DNA of 64,000 nucleotides, taken from the NCBI RefSeq assembly GCF_000020585.3, contig NC_011138.3, positions 598,379-662,378 on the forward strand, given 5' to 3'. Within the stretch, counting starts at the first letter, position 1; each line of letters opens with the position of its first letter. The position numbers and the translations under genes are program-made. Under the pieces are notes generated by a model. That model made no database searches, was not told the DNA's origin, and saw only the letters and a list, made by a program, of their open reading frames with translations. Of this stretch, positions 40,011 to 47,647 are shown in pieces. The DNA comes from Alteromonas mediterranea DE (GTDB lineage: Bacteria; Pseudomonadota; Gammaproteobacteria; Enterobacterales; Alteromonadaceae).

Positions 40011-41282
40011 TTGTTGTATTCAGCTGAAACGTCATTATTTGCCCGCTTTACTGCGCTATTAAAACTTCTTGGCCCAGGCGTACTTATGGCGACAGCAGCA
40101 GTGGGAGGGAGCCATTTAGTGGCATCTACCCAAGCGGGCGCGAAGTTTGGATGGCAATTGGCACTACTTATTTTAGTAGTTAACCTACTTAAATATCCCT
40201 TTTTTAGGGCGGGGGTCAGCTATACCATTAGCACTAAACAAACCCTACAGCAGGGCTATCTAGTCATGGGTAAGCGTTACCTAGCCATTGCCCTATGCTT
40301 AAATATTATCGCATCGGTAGTGAACGCCGCTGCCTTGTTACTGTTTGCGGCAAGTTTGTTGTCGTACTCTGTTCCTTTTGATATAGCCGTGACCTTATCT
40401 GCAAGCGTGGTGCTTGCACTCATCTTACTCATATTACTGGCAGGCCATTTTGAAGGGCTAGACAATATCGCAAAAGGCATTATGGGCATATTGGTTGTGG
40501 CAACAGTGGCTGTATTTATAGTGGCACTTAACAACTACACGCCAGCTATGGGGGCGCCGGTAGAGCAGCCTTCGCCATGGACTCTTGCTACCTTAGGCTT
40601 TCTAGTGGTAACCATGGGCTGGATGCCTGCGCCGATAGAAATATCGTCTATCACTTCTTTATGGTTAAAGCGTCAATGTGCTACCCAAGCTGTAACACCT
40701 AAAATAGCCTTGTTCGACTTTAATTTGGGGTATGCAGTCACTGTGCTTCTTGCTCTCTTATTTCTGGGGTTGGGGGCACTTATTTTATATGGCAGTGGTA
40801 CGGAATTAAGTACAAGCGGCATTGGCTTTTCTCACCAACTTATCAGTATGTATTCATCAACTATTGGGCAGTGGGCCCATTGGCTTATCGCGCTGGTGGC
40901 ATTTTTATGTATATTTGGCTCAGCGCTAACCGTGTACGACGGCTATGCACGTGTGGTGGCTGAAGCTATAGCTTTACTTTTTAACAAACAAAAAGCAGCG
41001 CGAAATACGCTAGTTACACCTGTGCTATTGTTCATGGCAGTTGCCAGCTTTATTATTGTTCTTTTCTTCAAGTCTGCCTTACTTGCAATGCTAGGTTTTG
41101 CGATGACACTAGCCTTTGTTACCACCCCCATGTTTGCCTGGCTTAACCACAAGTTAGTAGCTAGCACTCAATTACACCATGATGCGTCGCCCAATGTAGT
41201 GGTAAGAATGCTGAGCTATATTGGGCTAGCTTATCTGTTTGGCTTTCTCATCGTATTTGTGTGGTGGAAATGGTTCAGTTAG
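40011..41282 (+). CDS. NRAMP-related membrane transporter lacking the canonical metal motif
   Basis: Inner-membrane protein of 423 residues with about 11 hydrophobic helices and overall similarity to NRAMP divalent-metal transporters. The first helix has GPGVLMATAAVGGSHLV where true NRAMPs have a DPGN metal-binding motif, and helix 6 has MGWMPAPIEIS where they have MPH. It therefore belongs to a diverged NRAMP-like branch whose substrate may not be Mn/Fe. Translation probably starts at TTG 40011 or TTG 40014 after AGAGG. It stands alone after the porin/SBP operon. Confidence 0.75.
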   Translation: MLYSAETSLFARFTALLKLLGPGVLMATAAVGGSHLVASTQAGAKFGWQLALLILVVNLLKYPFFRAGVSYTISTKQTLQQGYLVMGKRYLAIALCLNIIASVVNAAALLLFAASLLSYSVPFDIAVTLSASVVLALILLILLAGHFEGLDNIAKGIMGILVVATVAVFIVALNNYTPAMGAPVEQPSPWTLATLGFLVVTMGWMPAPIEISSITSLWLKRQCATQAVTPKIALFDFNLGYAVTVLLALLFLGLGALILYGSGTELSTSGIGFSHQLISMYSSTIGQWAHWLIALVAFLCIFGSALTVYDGYARVVAEAIALLFNKQKAARNTLVTPVLLFMAVASFIIVLFFKSALLAMLGFAMTLAFVTTPMFAWLNHKLVASTQLHHDASPNVVVRMLSYIGLAYLFGFLIVFVWWKWFS

Positions 41283-41397
41283 GCGCCTAGTCGCGGCCGC
41301 GCCTAGTAAATTAGTTTAATAACGCGTACTTAGACAACCTTTAATAAAAATCCTCCTCTATACTTTGTTCGACACTATTAAAGGAGGGCGTTATTCG

Positions 41398-41874
41398 GTG
41401 CCCAGCGATAAATTATTACCTTATTCTCTTTCAGCGATTTTTAAGCGATGTAAATCTAGCCTCATCGTGTGCCTGCTATGCACGGTAACCTGGGGGTGCA
41501 CAGAAGCGTCTTCGGTCGCTGTAAAGTGGCATAACGCCTACGATATTGAAAGAGAGCTTCACTTGCTTGGGCAAGAGGAAGACCCACGCAAAATTTATAA
41601 GCGGCTTCGAAGCATTAAACAGCAAGCGTCACTACAACTTTCTCAATTGCGCGAGACAGGGCCACAAGATACTGTGTTTCGCGACTGGCTTGAATCGCTC
41701 CAAATAAGCCTCTCGCTTGCGCCTTTGCATAGCAATAAAATAGAAACGTGTAACGTGTGGCAAAAAGCCATGGAAGCGTCTTGGGGTGTGGAGCTGGTAC
41801 AATTTAATGAACGAGCGAAACTCGTGTGGCGCGTAATGCTAGCCACCTGCAACGCGCGAGTTCGCTCCCTGTGA
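41398..41874 (+). CDS. Hypothetical exported/lipid-anchored protein
   Basis: About 158 residues from a GTG at 41398, which is preceded by a very strong AAGGAGGG box. A hydrophobic segment with a TWGC cysteine (about residues 22-34) looks like a lipoprotein or signal sequence. The rest is helical, with two further Cys near the C-terminus. No family is recognised. An in-frame ATG at 41365 is upstream of the ribosome-binding site and is less likely. Confidence 0.55.
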   Translation: MPSDKLLPYSLSAIFKRCKSSLIVCLLCTVTWGCTEASSVAVKWHNAYDIERELHLLGQEEDPRKIYKRLRSIKQQASLQLSQLRETGPQDTVFRDWLESLQISLSLAPLHSNKIETCNVWQKAMEASWGVELVQFNERAKLVWRVMLATCNARVRSL

Positions 41875-41954
41875 TACGGTTAAACGCCAAAGCCTAACTG
41901 TTAGTCTATATAAACAGGGGCGTGGTGGTACGCAAAATTTGTTGCAGGCGCCCT

Positions 41955-42284
41955 TTATGCTTTTTTAACGAATTGGGCTGTAAGCATCATCTCACCGGCG
42001 CCATCAACCTTACAATCTAGCTGGTGGTCTTTCGCATCTTTTACGTGGCGAATTAAGGCTTTAGTACCAATTTTTAGTACCAGTGAGCTTCCTTTAACTT
42101 TTAAATCTTTTGCTAGCGTAATTTTATCGCCAGCCACTAAAGGAGTTCCGTTAAAATCTTTTGCAGATACCTCTTCTTCTACTTCGTTAGGGTTCCACTC
42201 GTGTCCACACTCGGGGCAAATGAGTAGAGACTGGTCTTCGTATACATATTCTGATTGGCAGTGGGGGCAAGGAGGTAACGACAT
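41955..42284 (-). CDS. yjdM: PhnA/YjdM-type zinc-ribbon protein
   Basis: A 109-residue cytosolic protein of the PhnA (YjdM) family. The N-terminal zinc ribbon CPHC...CPEC lies at residues 6-26, followed by the conserved PhnA C-terminal domain with DFNGTPLVAGDKITLAKDLKVKG. Despite the historical name, the family is not shown to act in alkylphosphonate use. It stands alone, next to two GNAT genes in the same direction. Confidence 0.9.
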   Translation of the reverse strand: MSLPPCPHCQSEYVYEDQSLLICPECGHEWNPNEVEEEVSAKDFNGTPLVAGDKITLAKDLKVKGSSLVLKIGTKALIRHVKDAKDHQLDCKVDGAGEMMLTAQFVKKA

Positions 42285-42308
42285 CGTGAATTCTCTTAAA
42301 ATACTGAG

Positions 42309-42764
42309 TTAAAATGCTCGGGTCATGAAATGGCTGTTAGGGTCTAGAACGTAGTTAGCAAAAGGGCCGCAGTCCACAAAACCAAACTTTTTATATAAGG
42401 TTCTGGCTGCCAAAAAGTATTCTTGTGTTCCCGTTTCCAAACTGACCGAGCTGAACCCCTTCATTTTCGCATGTTCTAAGGCAAAAAGTAATAACTGTGA
42501 AGCCACACCCGTCCCCCGAAACTGCTTGGCAGTGCGCATAGATTTCAACTCAGCGCAATTAGCATCAAGGGTTTTAATTGCCACACAGCCTGCAAGTTGC
42601 TGCTGCTTCCAACCGCTAAAAAACGTAATGTTTGAAGCTTTTAATGCGTTCACATCTAGAGCATGTACGCTTTCAGGTGGAGAAGTGGCGTACATATCCG
42701 ATATATGCTCTTCTAAAAGGGCGAGTACTTCTCCCCCGCTAAGATCGTCAATAACAATCTTCAT
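42309..42764 (-). CDS. GNAT family N-acetyltransferase
   Basis: A 151-residue acetyl-CoA-dependent acetyltransferase. The acetyl-CoA pyrophosphate loop is visible as RTAKQFRGTGVASQLLLFALEHA (about 77-99), followed by SVSLETGTQEYFLAARTLYKKFGF. The start overlaps the end of the second GNAT gene by 4 bp, so the two are co-translated. Substrate unknown. Confidence 0.85.
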   Translation of the reverse strand: MKIVIDDLSGGEVLALLEEHISDMYATSPPESVHALDVNALKASNITFFSGWKQQQLAGCVAIKTLDANCAELKSMRTAKQFRGTGVASQLLLFALEHAKMKGFSSVSLETGTQEYFLAARTLYKKFGFVDCGPFANYVLDPNSHFMTRAF

Positions 42765-43183
42765 ACATTTTTCACCATATTAAAAAAGCGCTCGTCTTCG
42801 CTTTCAATCACAAAGTTACCTCTTAAATACAGGTTAACCGCGGGACTGATTTTAAAAACGCGTAAAGATAGGGTATTTTTCTTTGCTTTTAAAGCAAGCC
42901 TCTGCGCTTCTTGAAGTGAAGCCATACCTATTCCTTTATTTTGTGCCCTACCTATAACCTGCAGGTCGCGCACCACACATGTACTCAAGTTGAAATGAAG
43001 GCGCATCACGCCTACTACCTCTTTATTGAGTAAAATGTCGTAGTTTTCCAAATCAGAAGTAACGCTTAGTACCTTATCTACCGTCCAATCAGGGGCGAAC
43101 TGAGCGTAGTAAATGCGCATGTTTTCATAGGTAATGGCTGCCGCATGTGACAGGTTTGTAGTGGGTATGAAGGTAACGTCCAT
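42761..43183 (-). CDS. GNAT family N-acetyltransferase
   Basis: A 140-residue acetyltransferase with the core RDLQVIGRAQNKGIGMASLQEAQ (about 71-93), the usual acetyl-CoA loop, and a C-terminal LRVFKISPAVNLYLRGNF. It is first of a two-gene operon with the GNAT gene at 42309. It is the last gene before the integron remnant at about 43350, and might itself once have been a cassette, though no attC lies on its left side. Confidence 0.83.
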   Translation of the reverse strand: MDVTFIPTTNLSHAAAITYENMRIYYAQFAPDWTVDKVLSVTSDLENYDILLNKEVVGVMRLHFNLSTCVVRDLQVIGRAQNKGIGMASLQEAQRLALKAKKNTLSLRVFKISPAVNLYLRGNFVIESEDERFFNMVKNV

Positions 43184-43349
43184 ATTAGCTTTAGTTAAGT
43201 AGCGGGTGGTTGAAAAGTATTCTTCAGCTTACGTTATATTGTCAAACTTTCTCGTGCTTAAAGACTCACTTTTTCACAATGCCTATTACCGAAGAGTTAG
43301 CAGCGATAGTAATGAATGATACGAAAGCCACAACGTGAGCAAACGCATG

Positions 43350-43398
43350 TGTATGCGTCTCAGCGAACGCAGTGAGTGTATTTATTGGGTTGTTAGCT
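43350..43398 (-). repeat. attC remnant a0 (left boundary of the array)
   Basis: Only the right third of an attC is kept: ATGCGT, AGCGAACGCAGTGAGTG and the core GTTAGCT at 43392-43398. The left core and central stem are gone. It marks the distal end of the array. Confidence 0.7.
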
Positions 43399-43421
43399 GC
43401 CATTGTTAAATTGAAAAGTGA

Positions 43422-43442
43422 TAGCATATACGCTAGCATATA
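43422..43442 (+). promoter_or_regulatory. Direct repeat upstream of the PIN/RHH module, candidate operator
   Basis: TAGCATATA occurs at 43422-43430 and again at 43434-43442, a 12-bp period, just before the ATG at 43447. Tandem sites with such spacing are typical of ribbon-helix-helix antitoxin autoregulation; the antitoxin here is of that fold. Confidence 0.4.
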
Positions 43443-43446
43443 AATT

Positions 43447-43869
43447 ATGAAAAAAGTAGTTATTGACACCAGTGTACTTATCAGCGCCCTGATTGGCAAA
43501 ACAGGGCCAGCTCGAGAAGTGATACGGCAATGCTTGTTGGGTAGGTTAAAGCCGCTGATTAGCACGACCTTATTTTTGGAATACGAAACAGTAAGTAAGC
43601 GAGACAAAATCAAAGAGTTGTGCCCGCTTACCGAGGACGAAGTGAGCAATTTATTAGCAGCATTTTTTAGTGTTTGCGAATGGGTGCAGATACATTATTT
43701 GTGGCGACCAAATTTAAAAGACGAAGGCGATAATTTTCTCATTGAACTTGCAGTAGCAGGAAATGCTGAGAGCATTATTACGAATAACCTAAAAGATCTG
43801 CGAAATGCGGAATTACAATTTGAAGGTTTGAAAGTGTTAGCGCCAGAAGATTATTTGAGAGGAGTTTAA
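43447..43869 (+). CDS. PIN-domain toxin (putative RNase) of a toxin-antitoxin pair
   Basis: A 140-residue PIN-fold protein resembling the COG1569 type of putative toxins. The first acidic residue is in VIDTSVLISAL (Asp 7), a second in LFLEYETV, and the third cluster in DEGDNFLIELAVAG. The usual GD of the last motif is replaced by TNNLKDL, which may modify metal binding. It is on the plus strand, against the cassette direction, so it needs its own promoter. The antitoxin gene follows 1 bp after the stop, giving the less common toxin-first order. Confidence 0.82.
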   Translation: MKKVVIDTSVLISALIGKTGPAREVIRQCLLGRLKPLISTTLFLEYETVSKRDKIKELCPLTEDEVSNLLAAFFSVCEWVQIHYLWRPNLKDEGDNFLIELAVAGNAESIITNNLKDLRNAELQFEGLKVLAPEDYLRGV

Positions 43870-43870
43870 T

Positions 43871-44092
43871 ATGTCTACTCTAACTGTACGTTTACCAGAC
43901 GATAAGCATAATCGATTGAAAGCTTTGGCTGCGCATAAAAAATTGAGCTTAAACAAATTAATAGAAGAGTTATCTACACAAGCGATAGCTGAATTTGATA
44001 CAGAGGTAAGATTTAAGGCGATTGCTGCTACTGGAGACAAAAAGAAAGGTTTAGAACTTCTCGATAAGCTTGATTCACATTTTGGTAGCTAA
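43871..44092 (+). CDS. Ribbon-helix-helix antitoxin (partner of PIN toxin)
   Basis: A 73-residue protein. The N-terminal strand LTVRLPDDKHNRLKALAAHK and following helices form a ribbon-helix-helix DNA-binding domain; the C-terminal part should wrap the PIN toxin. AGGAG inside the end of the toxin gene serves as its ribosome-binding site. Its TAA stop is part of the attC a1 left core AGCTAAC, so gene and recombination site overlap by 6 bp. Confidence 0.78.
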   Translation: MSTLTVRLPDDKHNRLKALAAHKKLSLNKLIEELSTQAIAEFDTEVRFKAIAATGDKKKGLELLDKLDSHFGS

Positions 44093-44191
44093 CGCTAAGC
44101 TTTGGGGCAGTGACGTAGCGGCATAATAGCGAAGCGCCGCTGCGTTACTGTCCCAGTGAACGAAGTGGAAGTGTTTAGCGCTTTGTTAGCT
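44087..44191 (-). repeat. attC site a1
   Basis: Left core AGCTAAC 44087-44093, right core GTTAGCT 44185-44191. The left core holds the stop of the plus-strand antitoxin, the right core the stop of the minus-strand BrnA-like gene. Confidence 0.9.
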
Positions 44192-44431
44192 GCTTGTGCG
44201 TTCTAAAGACTGCGATTGCTCCAGTCTCTCAGCCAACCAAACCTTAATTATAGATTGGCGAGTAACGCCAACTCGACCGGCTTCTCTATCCAAGGAATCG
44301 ACCATCCATTCCGGAATGTCCACGTTAATCCTTTTTTGTTTTTGCATTGGGCGTTTTGCTTTGGATAAATCTAAGTGCTGAAGGATTTCATCTCCACTCT
44401 CAAAATTTTCCTCGAAATTTTTAGCTTTCAT
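44186..44431 (-). CDS. BrnA-like CopG-family antitoxin
   Basis: An 81-residue antitoxin. The ribbon-helix-helix segment RINVDIPEWMVDSLDREAG and the helix GVTRQSIIKVWLAERL are typical of BrnA/CopG proteins. Its start overlaps the end of the toxin gene by 11 bp, the toxin-first order usual for BrnT-BrnA. The TAA stop lies in the attC a1 core. Confidence 0.83.
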   Translation of the reverse strand: MKAKNFEENFESGDEILQHLDLSKAKRPMQKQKRINVDIPEWMVDSLDREAGRVGVTRQSIIKVWLAERLEQSQSLERTSS

Positions 44432-44684
44432 ATATTGCCACCTCTGACTTTCTAGCGCGCCGTACAGAAATAATTCGAATGTTTTTATTCCTATGAGTAA
44501 TCACTGCTGTCCAGTGTTTGCCACCTATAAGACCAATAATGATATATCTAGGTTCATCCTCTGTTTTTGCTGGGATCTCCAAAAGCATTGGGTCATTCCA
44601 AAGCTTTTGGGCTTCAACAAAGTCGATTCCGTGTTTGGTGAAATTAGAATCACTTTTAGACTGGTCAAATTCGAAATTCTGCAT
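44421..44684 (-). CDS. BrnT-like toxin (putative ribonuclease)
   Basis: An 87-residue BrnT family protein, a RelE-like RNase fold. It begins FEFDQSKSDSNFTKHGIDFVEA, closely matching the family N-terminus, and ends with IRIISVRRARKSEVAIYES, which carries the basic catalytic-site residues. It is coupled with the antitoxin gene at 44186. The cassette lies between attC a2 and a1 in the normal array direction. Confidence 0.88.
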   Translation of the reverse strand: MQNFEFDQSKSDSNFTKHGIDFVEAQKLWNDPMLLEIPAKTEDEPRYIIIGLIGGKHWTAVITHRNKNIRIISVRRARKSEVAIYES

Positions 44685-44736
44685 GAGTAAAAATTATACC
44701 TTTTTAACTCATTCTGCAAGGGTGAAATTGAGGGGC

Positions 44737-44851
44737 AGCTAACTACCCACATAAGGGGCAGTAATACGTGGGCTAAAATCCGAGCGAAGCGACAGAGCCC
44801 ACGTGTTATTGTCCTAGCGCACCTGCGAGCGGTTTAATTTGATTGTTAGGC
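44737..44851 (-). repeat. attC site a2
   Basis: Cores AGCTAAC 44737-44743 and GTTAGGC 44845-44851. The central stem is of the ACGTGGGC / GCCCACGT subtype. Confidence 0.9.
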
Positions 44852-45139
44852 GGTATGCAGATCTATTGGCTGGACGTTATCCAAGTTGATGTTTTGCTTT
44901 GCCTGCCAAAGTTCATAGTTGTCTTGCATACTAAGCCAACTCTCAGGGCTGCGCCCTAATACCTTTGATAACCTTAATGCCATTTCTGGCGTTACTGCAC
45001 TTTTTCCCTTAACGACACGATTTAGTGTAGAAGCGGCTACACCAAGATGGGTTGCAAGTGTCCTGCAACTTATGCCGTGTGGCTCCATGTAAATGGACTC
45101 AATAAATTCACCGGGGTGTGGTGGGTTATGCATATTCAT
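44846..45139 (-). CDS. higA: HigA-type XRE antitoxin
   Basis: A 97-residue helix-turn-helix antitoxin of the HigA (VapI) family. It starts NPPHPGEFIESIYMEPHGIS, the typical HigA opening, followed by the helix-turn-helix TLATHLGVAASTLNRVVKGK and SPESWLSMQDNYELWQA. It overlaps the toxin gene by 1 bp and should repress the operon. The stop is inside the attC a2 core. Confidence 0.9.
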   Translation of the reverse strand: MNMHNPPHPGEFIESIYMEPHGISCRTLATHLGVAASTLNRVVKGKSAVTPEMALRLSKVLGRSPESWLSMQDNYELWQAKQNINLDNVQPIDLHTA

Positions 45140-45417
45140 TAGTGATAATCCTCGTAATTTAAGATGTAAGCATTACCATCCGTGAACTCGAAAGTTACTC
45201 TCCAGTTACCGTTGACAGATATCGACCAAATGTTTGACCTTTCTCCTTTAAGTTGATGTAGAGAGAAGCCTGGCAAATTAATGTCATCAATATCTTGCGC
45301 GGTGTGAATAGCTGCTAACTGCATGCGAAGTTTTTTCGCGTGCTTAGTCTGTATGCCTGAAGTTTTCCCTTTTTCGAAAAACAGCTTCAGGCCCTTATGT
45401 TTAAATGACTTAATCAT
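45139..45417 (-). CDS. higB: HigB-type toxin (ribosome-dependent mRNA interferase)
   Basis: A 92-residue RelE-superfamily HigB toxin. It starts IKSFKHKGLKLFFEKGKTSG and ends GNWRVTFEFTDGNAYILNYEDYH, both hallmark stretches of HigB, which cleaves mRNA on translating ribosomes. Toxin-first order with HigA is normal. The next attC on the right (a3) is truncated. Confidence 0.9.
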   Translation of the reverse strand: MIKSFKHKGLKLFFEKGKTSGIQTKHAKKLRMQLAAIHTAQDIDDINLPGFSLHQLKGERSNIWSISVNGNWRVTFEFTDGNAYILNYEDYH

Positions 45418-45456
45418 GAAAAGAGTGTAGCGTGTTGCGCAACGCGGTGCAACTTG

Positions 45457-45514
45457 GCGCCTACGTGTTTTTGTCCCAGCGAACGTAGTGAGCGAGTTTA
45501 TGCGCTTGTTAAAC
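45457..45514 (-). repeat. Truncated attC site a3
   Basis: CCTACGTG...GTCCCAGCGAACGTAGTGAG and the right core GTTAAAC (45508-45514) remain; the left core and left arm are missing, so it should be inactive. TTGTTA at 45506-45511 lies 17 bp from TAAAAT and may be a -35 box for the Phd/RelE module. Confidence 0.75.
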
Positions 45515-45534
45515 CGACAATGATAGCCTAAAAT
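45506..45534 (+). promoter_or_regulatory. Putative promoter of the Phd/RelE module, -35 inside attC core
   Basis: TTGTTA (45506-45511), a 17-bp spacer, TAAAAT (45529-45534). The -35 hexamer is formed by the attC a3 terminal core. Confidence 0.55.
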
Positions 45535-45565
45535 GACCTAATTAAAGACCTTTTAGGAGACCGAT

Positions 45566-45814
45566 ATGGCGACGAGGATTTTGGCAGACGTGGCTGCAAG
45601 TATTACTGAACTAAAAGCAAACCCTATGAAAGTTGCGAGCAGTGCATATGGCGACCCTGTCGCTATATTGAATAGGAATGAACCCGCATTCTATTGTGTC
45701 CCAGCTGAGATTTACGAAAAAATGATGGATCGTTTGGAGGATCTGGAACTACTGCAGCTTGTTAAAGAAAGGCAAGGTGAAGAAAGCGTTTCGGTGAATT
45801 TGGATGACCTATAA
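45566..45814 (+). CDS. Phd/YefM-family antitoxin
   Basis: An 82-residue antitoxin. It opens with the Phd/YefM-like stretch DVAASITELKANPMKVASS and continues GDPVAILNRNEPAFYCVPAEIYEKMM, as in RelB/Phd antitoxins that pair with RelE. AGGAGA precedes the ATG. It overlaps the toxin gene by 11 bp. The pair is on the plus strand, opposite to the cassette direction. Confidence 0.88.
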   Translation: MATRILADVAASITELKANPMKVASSAYGDPVAILNRNEPAFYCVPAEIYEKMMDRLEDLELLQLVKERQGEESVSVNLDDL

Positions 45815-46097
45815 ATTAGAGTTTAAGAGCAGCGCCCTAAAAGAATGGAATAAGCTAGGTAGTACTTTGCAGCAGCAACTGAAAAAGAAATTAGCAGAGA
45901 GATTAAAAACACCACACGTAGCCCCAGATAGAGTGTTAGGTGCCGATAATGTTTATAAAATAAAATTACGTCAATCAGGATATAGGTTGGTGTATCAGGT
46001 ACTTGATGACGTAGTTGTAGTTACAGTGCTTGCAGTGGGAAAACGTGAGAGAAATGAGGCTTACAAAAAAGCATTAAAGAGACTTGATGTTGAATAA
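45804..46097 (+). CDS. RelE-family toxin
   Basis: A 97-residue RelE-type ribosome-dependent RNase. It starts YKLEFKSSALKEWNKLGSTL and has the core LRQSGYRLVYQVLDDVVVVTVLAVGKRERNEAY, with the Arg and Lys residues used in catalysis by RelE. It is translationally coupled to the Phd-like antitoxin upstream. The stop lies 3 bp before attC a4. Confidence 0.9.
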   Translation: MTYKLEFKSSALKEWNKLGSTLQQQLKKKLAERLKTPHVAPDRVLGADNVYKIKLRQSGYRLVYQVLDDVVVVTVLAVGKRERNEAYKKALKRLDVE

Positions 46098-46099
46098 GG

Positions 46100-46214
46100 G
46101 TTTAACTTTTAAATAAGGGGCGCCAGCGTGTGGGCTATAATCCGAACGGAGTGAGTTAGCCCGCATGGTAGTTTCCCAGCGACCGGAGGGAGTGGCTTGA
46201 GCGTCTTGCTAGCC
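46100..46214 (-). repeat. attC site a4
   Basis: Left core GTTTAAC 46100-46106. The right core is GCTAGCC 46208-46214, where the usual GTT is changed to GCT. The TAG stop of the ParE-like gene is in this core. Confidence 0.85.
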
Positions 46215-46505
46215 GCGTTCGTGCCAATACCCTGGTTTTCGGTGGTTGTGCATAATAGCTACCACACTAATTTCCCTGTTTTCGATAATTTTATAAATAA
46301 TAGAGTATGGGAACCTGCTTAAGACAAAGCGTCGATGAGTTTGCCCTATTTTTGTCCATGCCGATGGCAAAGAGCTAACTGAATCGATGGCTTCCTTGAG
46401 TTCTTGAGTAAATTCGTGACCCAAACCCAATGACTGTTCTTGATACCAATCAAACGACTCTTTTATTTCCCTTTTAACCTCTGGGTGAAAGGAAACAGGC
46501 AGCAT
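46209..46505 (-). CDS. RelE/ParE-family toxin
   Basis: A 98-residue ParE-like toxin, starting VSFHPEVKREIKESFDWYQEQS and containing RRFVLSRFPYSIIYKIIENREISVVAIMHNHRKPGYW, the standard ParE C-terminal half. It is preceded 3 bp upstream by its antitoxin. Depending on subfamily it would poison gyrase or cleave mRNA. Confidence 0.88.
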   Translation of the reverse strand: MLPVSFHPEVKREIKESFDWYQEQSLGLGHEFTQELKEAIDSVSSLPSAWTKIGQTHRRFVLSRFPYSIIYKIIENREISVVAIMHNHRKPGYWHERG

Positions 46506-46508
46506 CTT

Positions 46509-46727
46509 TTAATTAAGATCCTTTTCTATCTCTTCCCAACTAATGCTTTTTACCGCACCAGACTCTAGCTCTGCGCTGCGAGATTCTGCAAGTTTTACCC
46601 ACTCGGATTCCACATCGCTATCAATCTTGGTATCCATAGCCGTTAAAAGACAGTGGGCAGCAAGTGCTTTCTCTTTAGTACTGAGTTGCTCGATATTTGC
46701 AAGCATCACTTTTAATGCATCAGACAT
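46509..46727 (-). CDS. Addiction-module antitoxin (Unstab_antitox family)
   Basis: A 72-residue acidic protein of the putative addiction-module antitoxin family that commonly precedes RelE/ParE toxins. It has a helical N-terminus (ALKVMLANIEQLSTKEKALAAHCLL) and the family ending SISWEEIEKDLN. It is antitoxin-first with the ParE-like gene at 46209. Confidence 0.85.
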   Translation of the reverse strand: MSDALKVMLANIEQLSTKEKALAAHCLLTAMDTKIDSDVESEWVKLAESRSAELESGAVKSISWEEIEKDLN

Positions 46728-46801
46728 AAAATAACTCCCATTGGGTATGATTTGATATTACCACTAAAAAAGAGAAGTGAAAGGCTGGATTTACAAGTAG
46801 C

Positions 46802-46908
46802 GGCTAACTTTTAAATAAGGGGCGCAGGCGCGTGGGCTATAATGCGAAGCAGCCCACGTGTATGCGACCCAGCGAACGAAGTGAGTGAGTTAATTGAGTT
46901 TGTTAGGT
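46802..46908 (-). repeat. attC site a5
   Basis: Cores GGCTAAC 46802-46808 and GTTAGGT 46902-46908. The shorter central loop reads ATAATGCGAAGC. The right core holds the stop of the RelE gene. Confidence 0.9.
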
Positions 46909-47166
46909 ACGTTTATAAACATCGGAGCGATGCCCGACTTTTATCACCTGTACAACAAGCTCGTTTTCTCGGATTTCATAAATTATTCTATAAAGACCTT
47001 GCCGGATACGATACAAGTCGAGTCCACTAAGTTTAATTGCTCCATCCCTTCGCGGGTTTTCAGCTAATAAGTCAATTTTGGCGAGGATCTTTTTAACGTC
47101 CGACTTGGGAATTGCCCTAAAATCTTTTGCTACTGACTTCTTGAAAGTGACGCTATATTTTTCCAT
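46903..47166 (-). CDS. RelE-family toxin
   Basis: An 87-residue RelE toxin: YSVTFKKSVAKDFRAIPKSDVKKILAKIDLL, then LDLYRIRQGLYRIIYEIRENELVVQVIKVGHRSDVYKR. All core elements of the fold and the C-terminal GHRxxVY signature are present. It overlaps the antitoxin gene by 14 bp; stop in the attC a5 core. Confidence 0.92.
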   Translation of the reverse strand: MEKYSVTFKKSVAKDFRAIPKSDVKKILAKIDLLAENPRRDGAIKLSGLDLYRIRQGLYRIIYEIRENELVVQVIKVGHRSDVYKRT

Positions 47167-47386
47167 CAGCTTCCAAAGTGTTTAGCAAGTCCTCATAGGA
47201 GATTTCGGGCTCTTTGGCCCTTTGTCTTACCGCAGCCAAATCTTCTTGATCTTCTTTCATAAGGAGTCTTACTGCTTCATCAATCAGTTCTGATATTGAG
47301 GTATCTGATGATGCCGCCCGCAGTTTCAAAGCATTATGAATTGCTGGTTCGAAGTAGACGGTAGATCGTTTTGATAAAGTACTCAT
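47153..47386 (-). CDS. Ribbon-helix-helix antitoxin (partner of RelE)
   Basis: A 77-residue CopG/RHH-type antitoxin. The DNA-binding strand RSTVYFEPAIHNALKLRAASSDTS and the helix ISELIDEAVRLLM come first, and the acidic toxin-binding tail EPEISYEDLLNTLEADGKI last. It is antitoxin-first, coupled with RelE at 46903. Confidence 0.88.
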   Translation of the reverse strand: MSTLSKRSTVYFEPAIHNALKLRAASSDTSISELIDEAVRLLMKEDQEDLAAVRQRAKEPEISYEDLLNTLEADGKI

Positions 47387-47462
47387 GAATAAGCCTCCAT
47401 TTATGTAACATTAAAACATTATAGCGTTAAAATGTCAGTTGGGCTAATTTTGACTCAAGAGT

Positions 47463-47564
47463 ACCTAACTTTTCAATAACGGGCGCAGACATGTGGGGCA
47501 TAATGGCGTAGCCGCCCCGCGTGTTTGCGTCCCAGCGAACGCAGTGAGTGAGTTTATTGGCTTG
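47463..47564 (-). repeat. attC site a6, left part (interrupted by IS copy 1)
   Basis: Left core ACCTAAC 47463-47469 and a complete arm up to TTGGCTTG. The remaining core bases GTTATGT lie at 49160-49166 on the other side of the insertion sequence. Confidence 0.9.
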
Positions 47565-47647
47565 ATACTTATTGAGCCTTCTCCCCAGCTTAACCAATTT
47601 TATTGGCTAAGCTGGAAGGCGACCAAACCCAAAATGGAGAAGACTCA

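Noticed and set aside
43266..43649. A 127-codon minus-strand frame overlapping the PIN gene.
   Set aside because: It is antisense to the PIN toxin and reads partly through the attC remnant.
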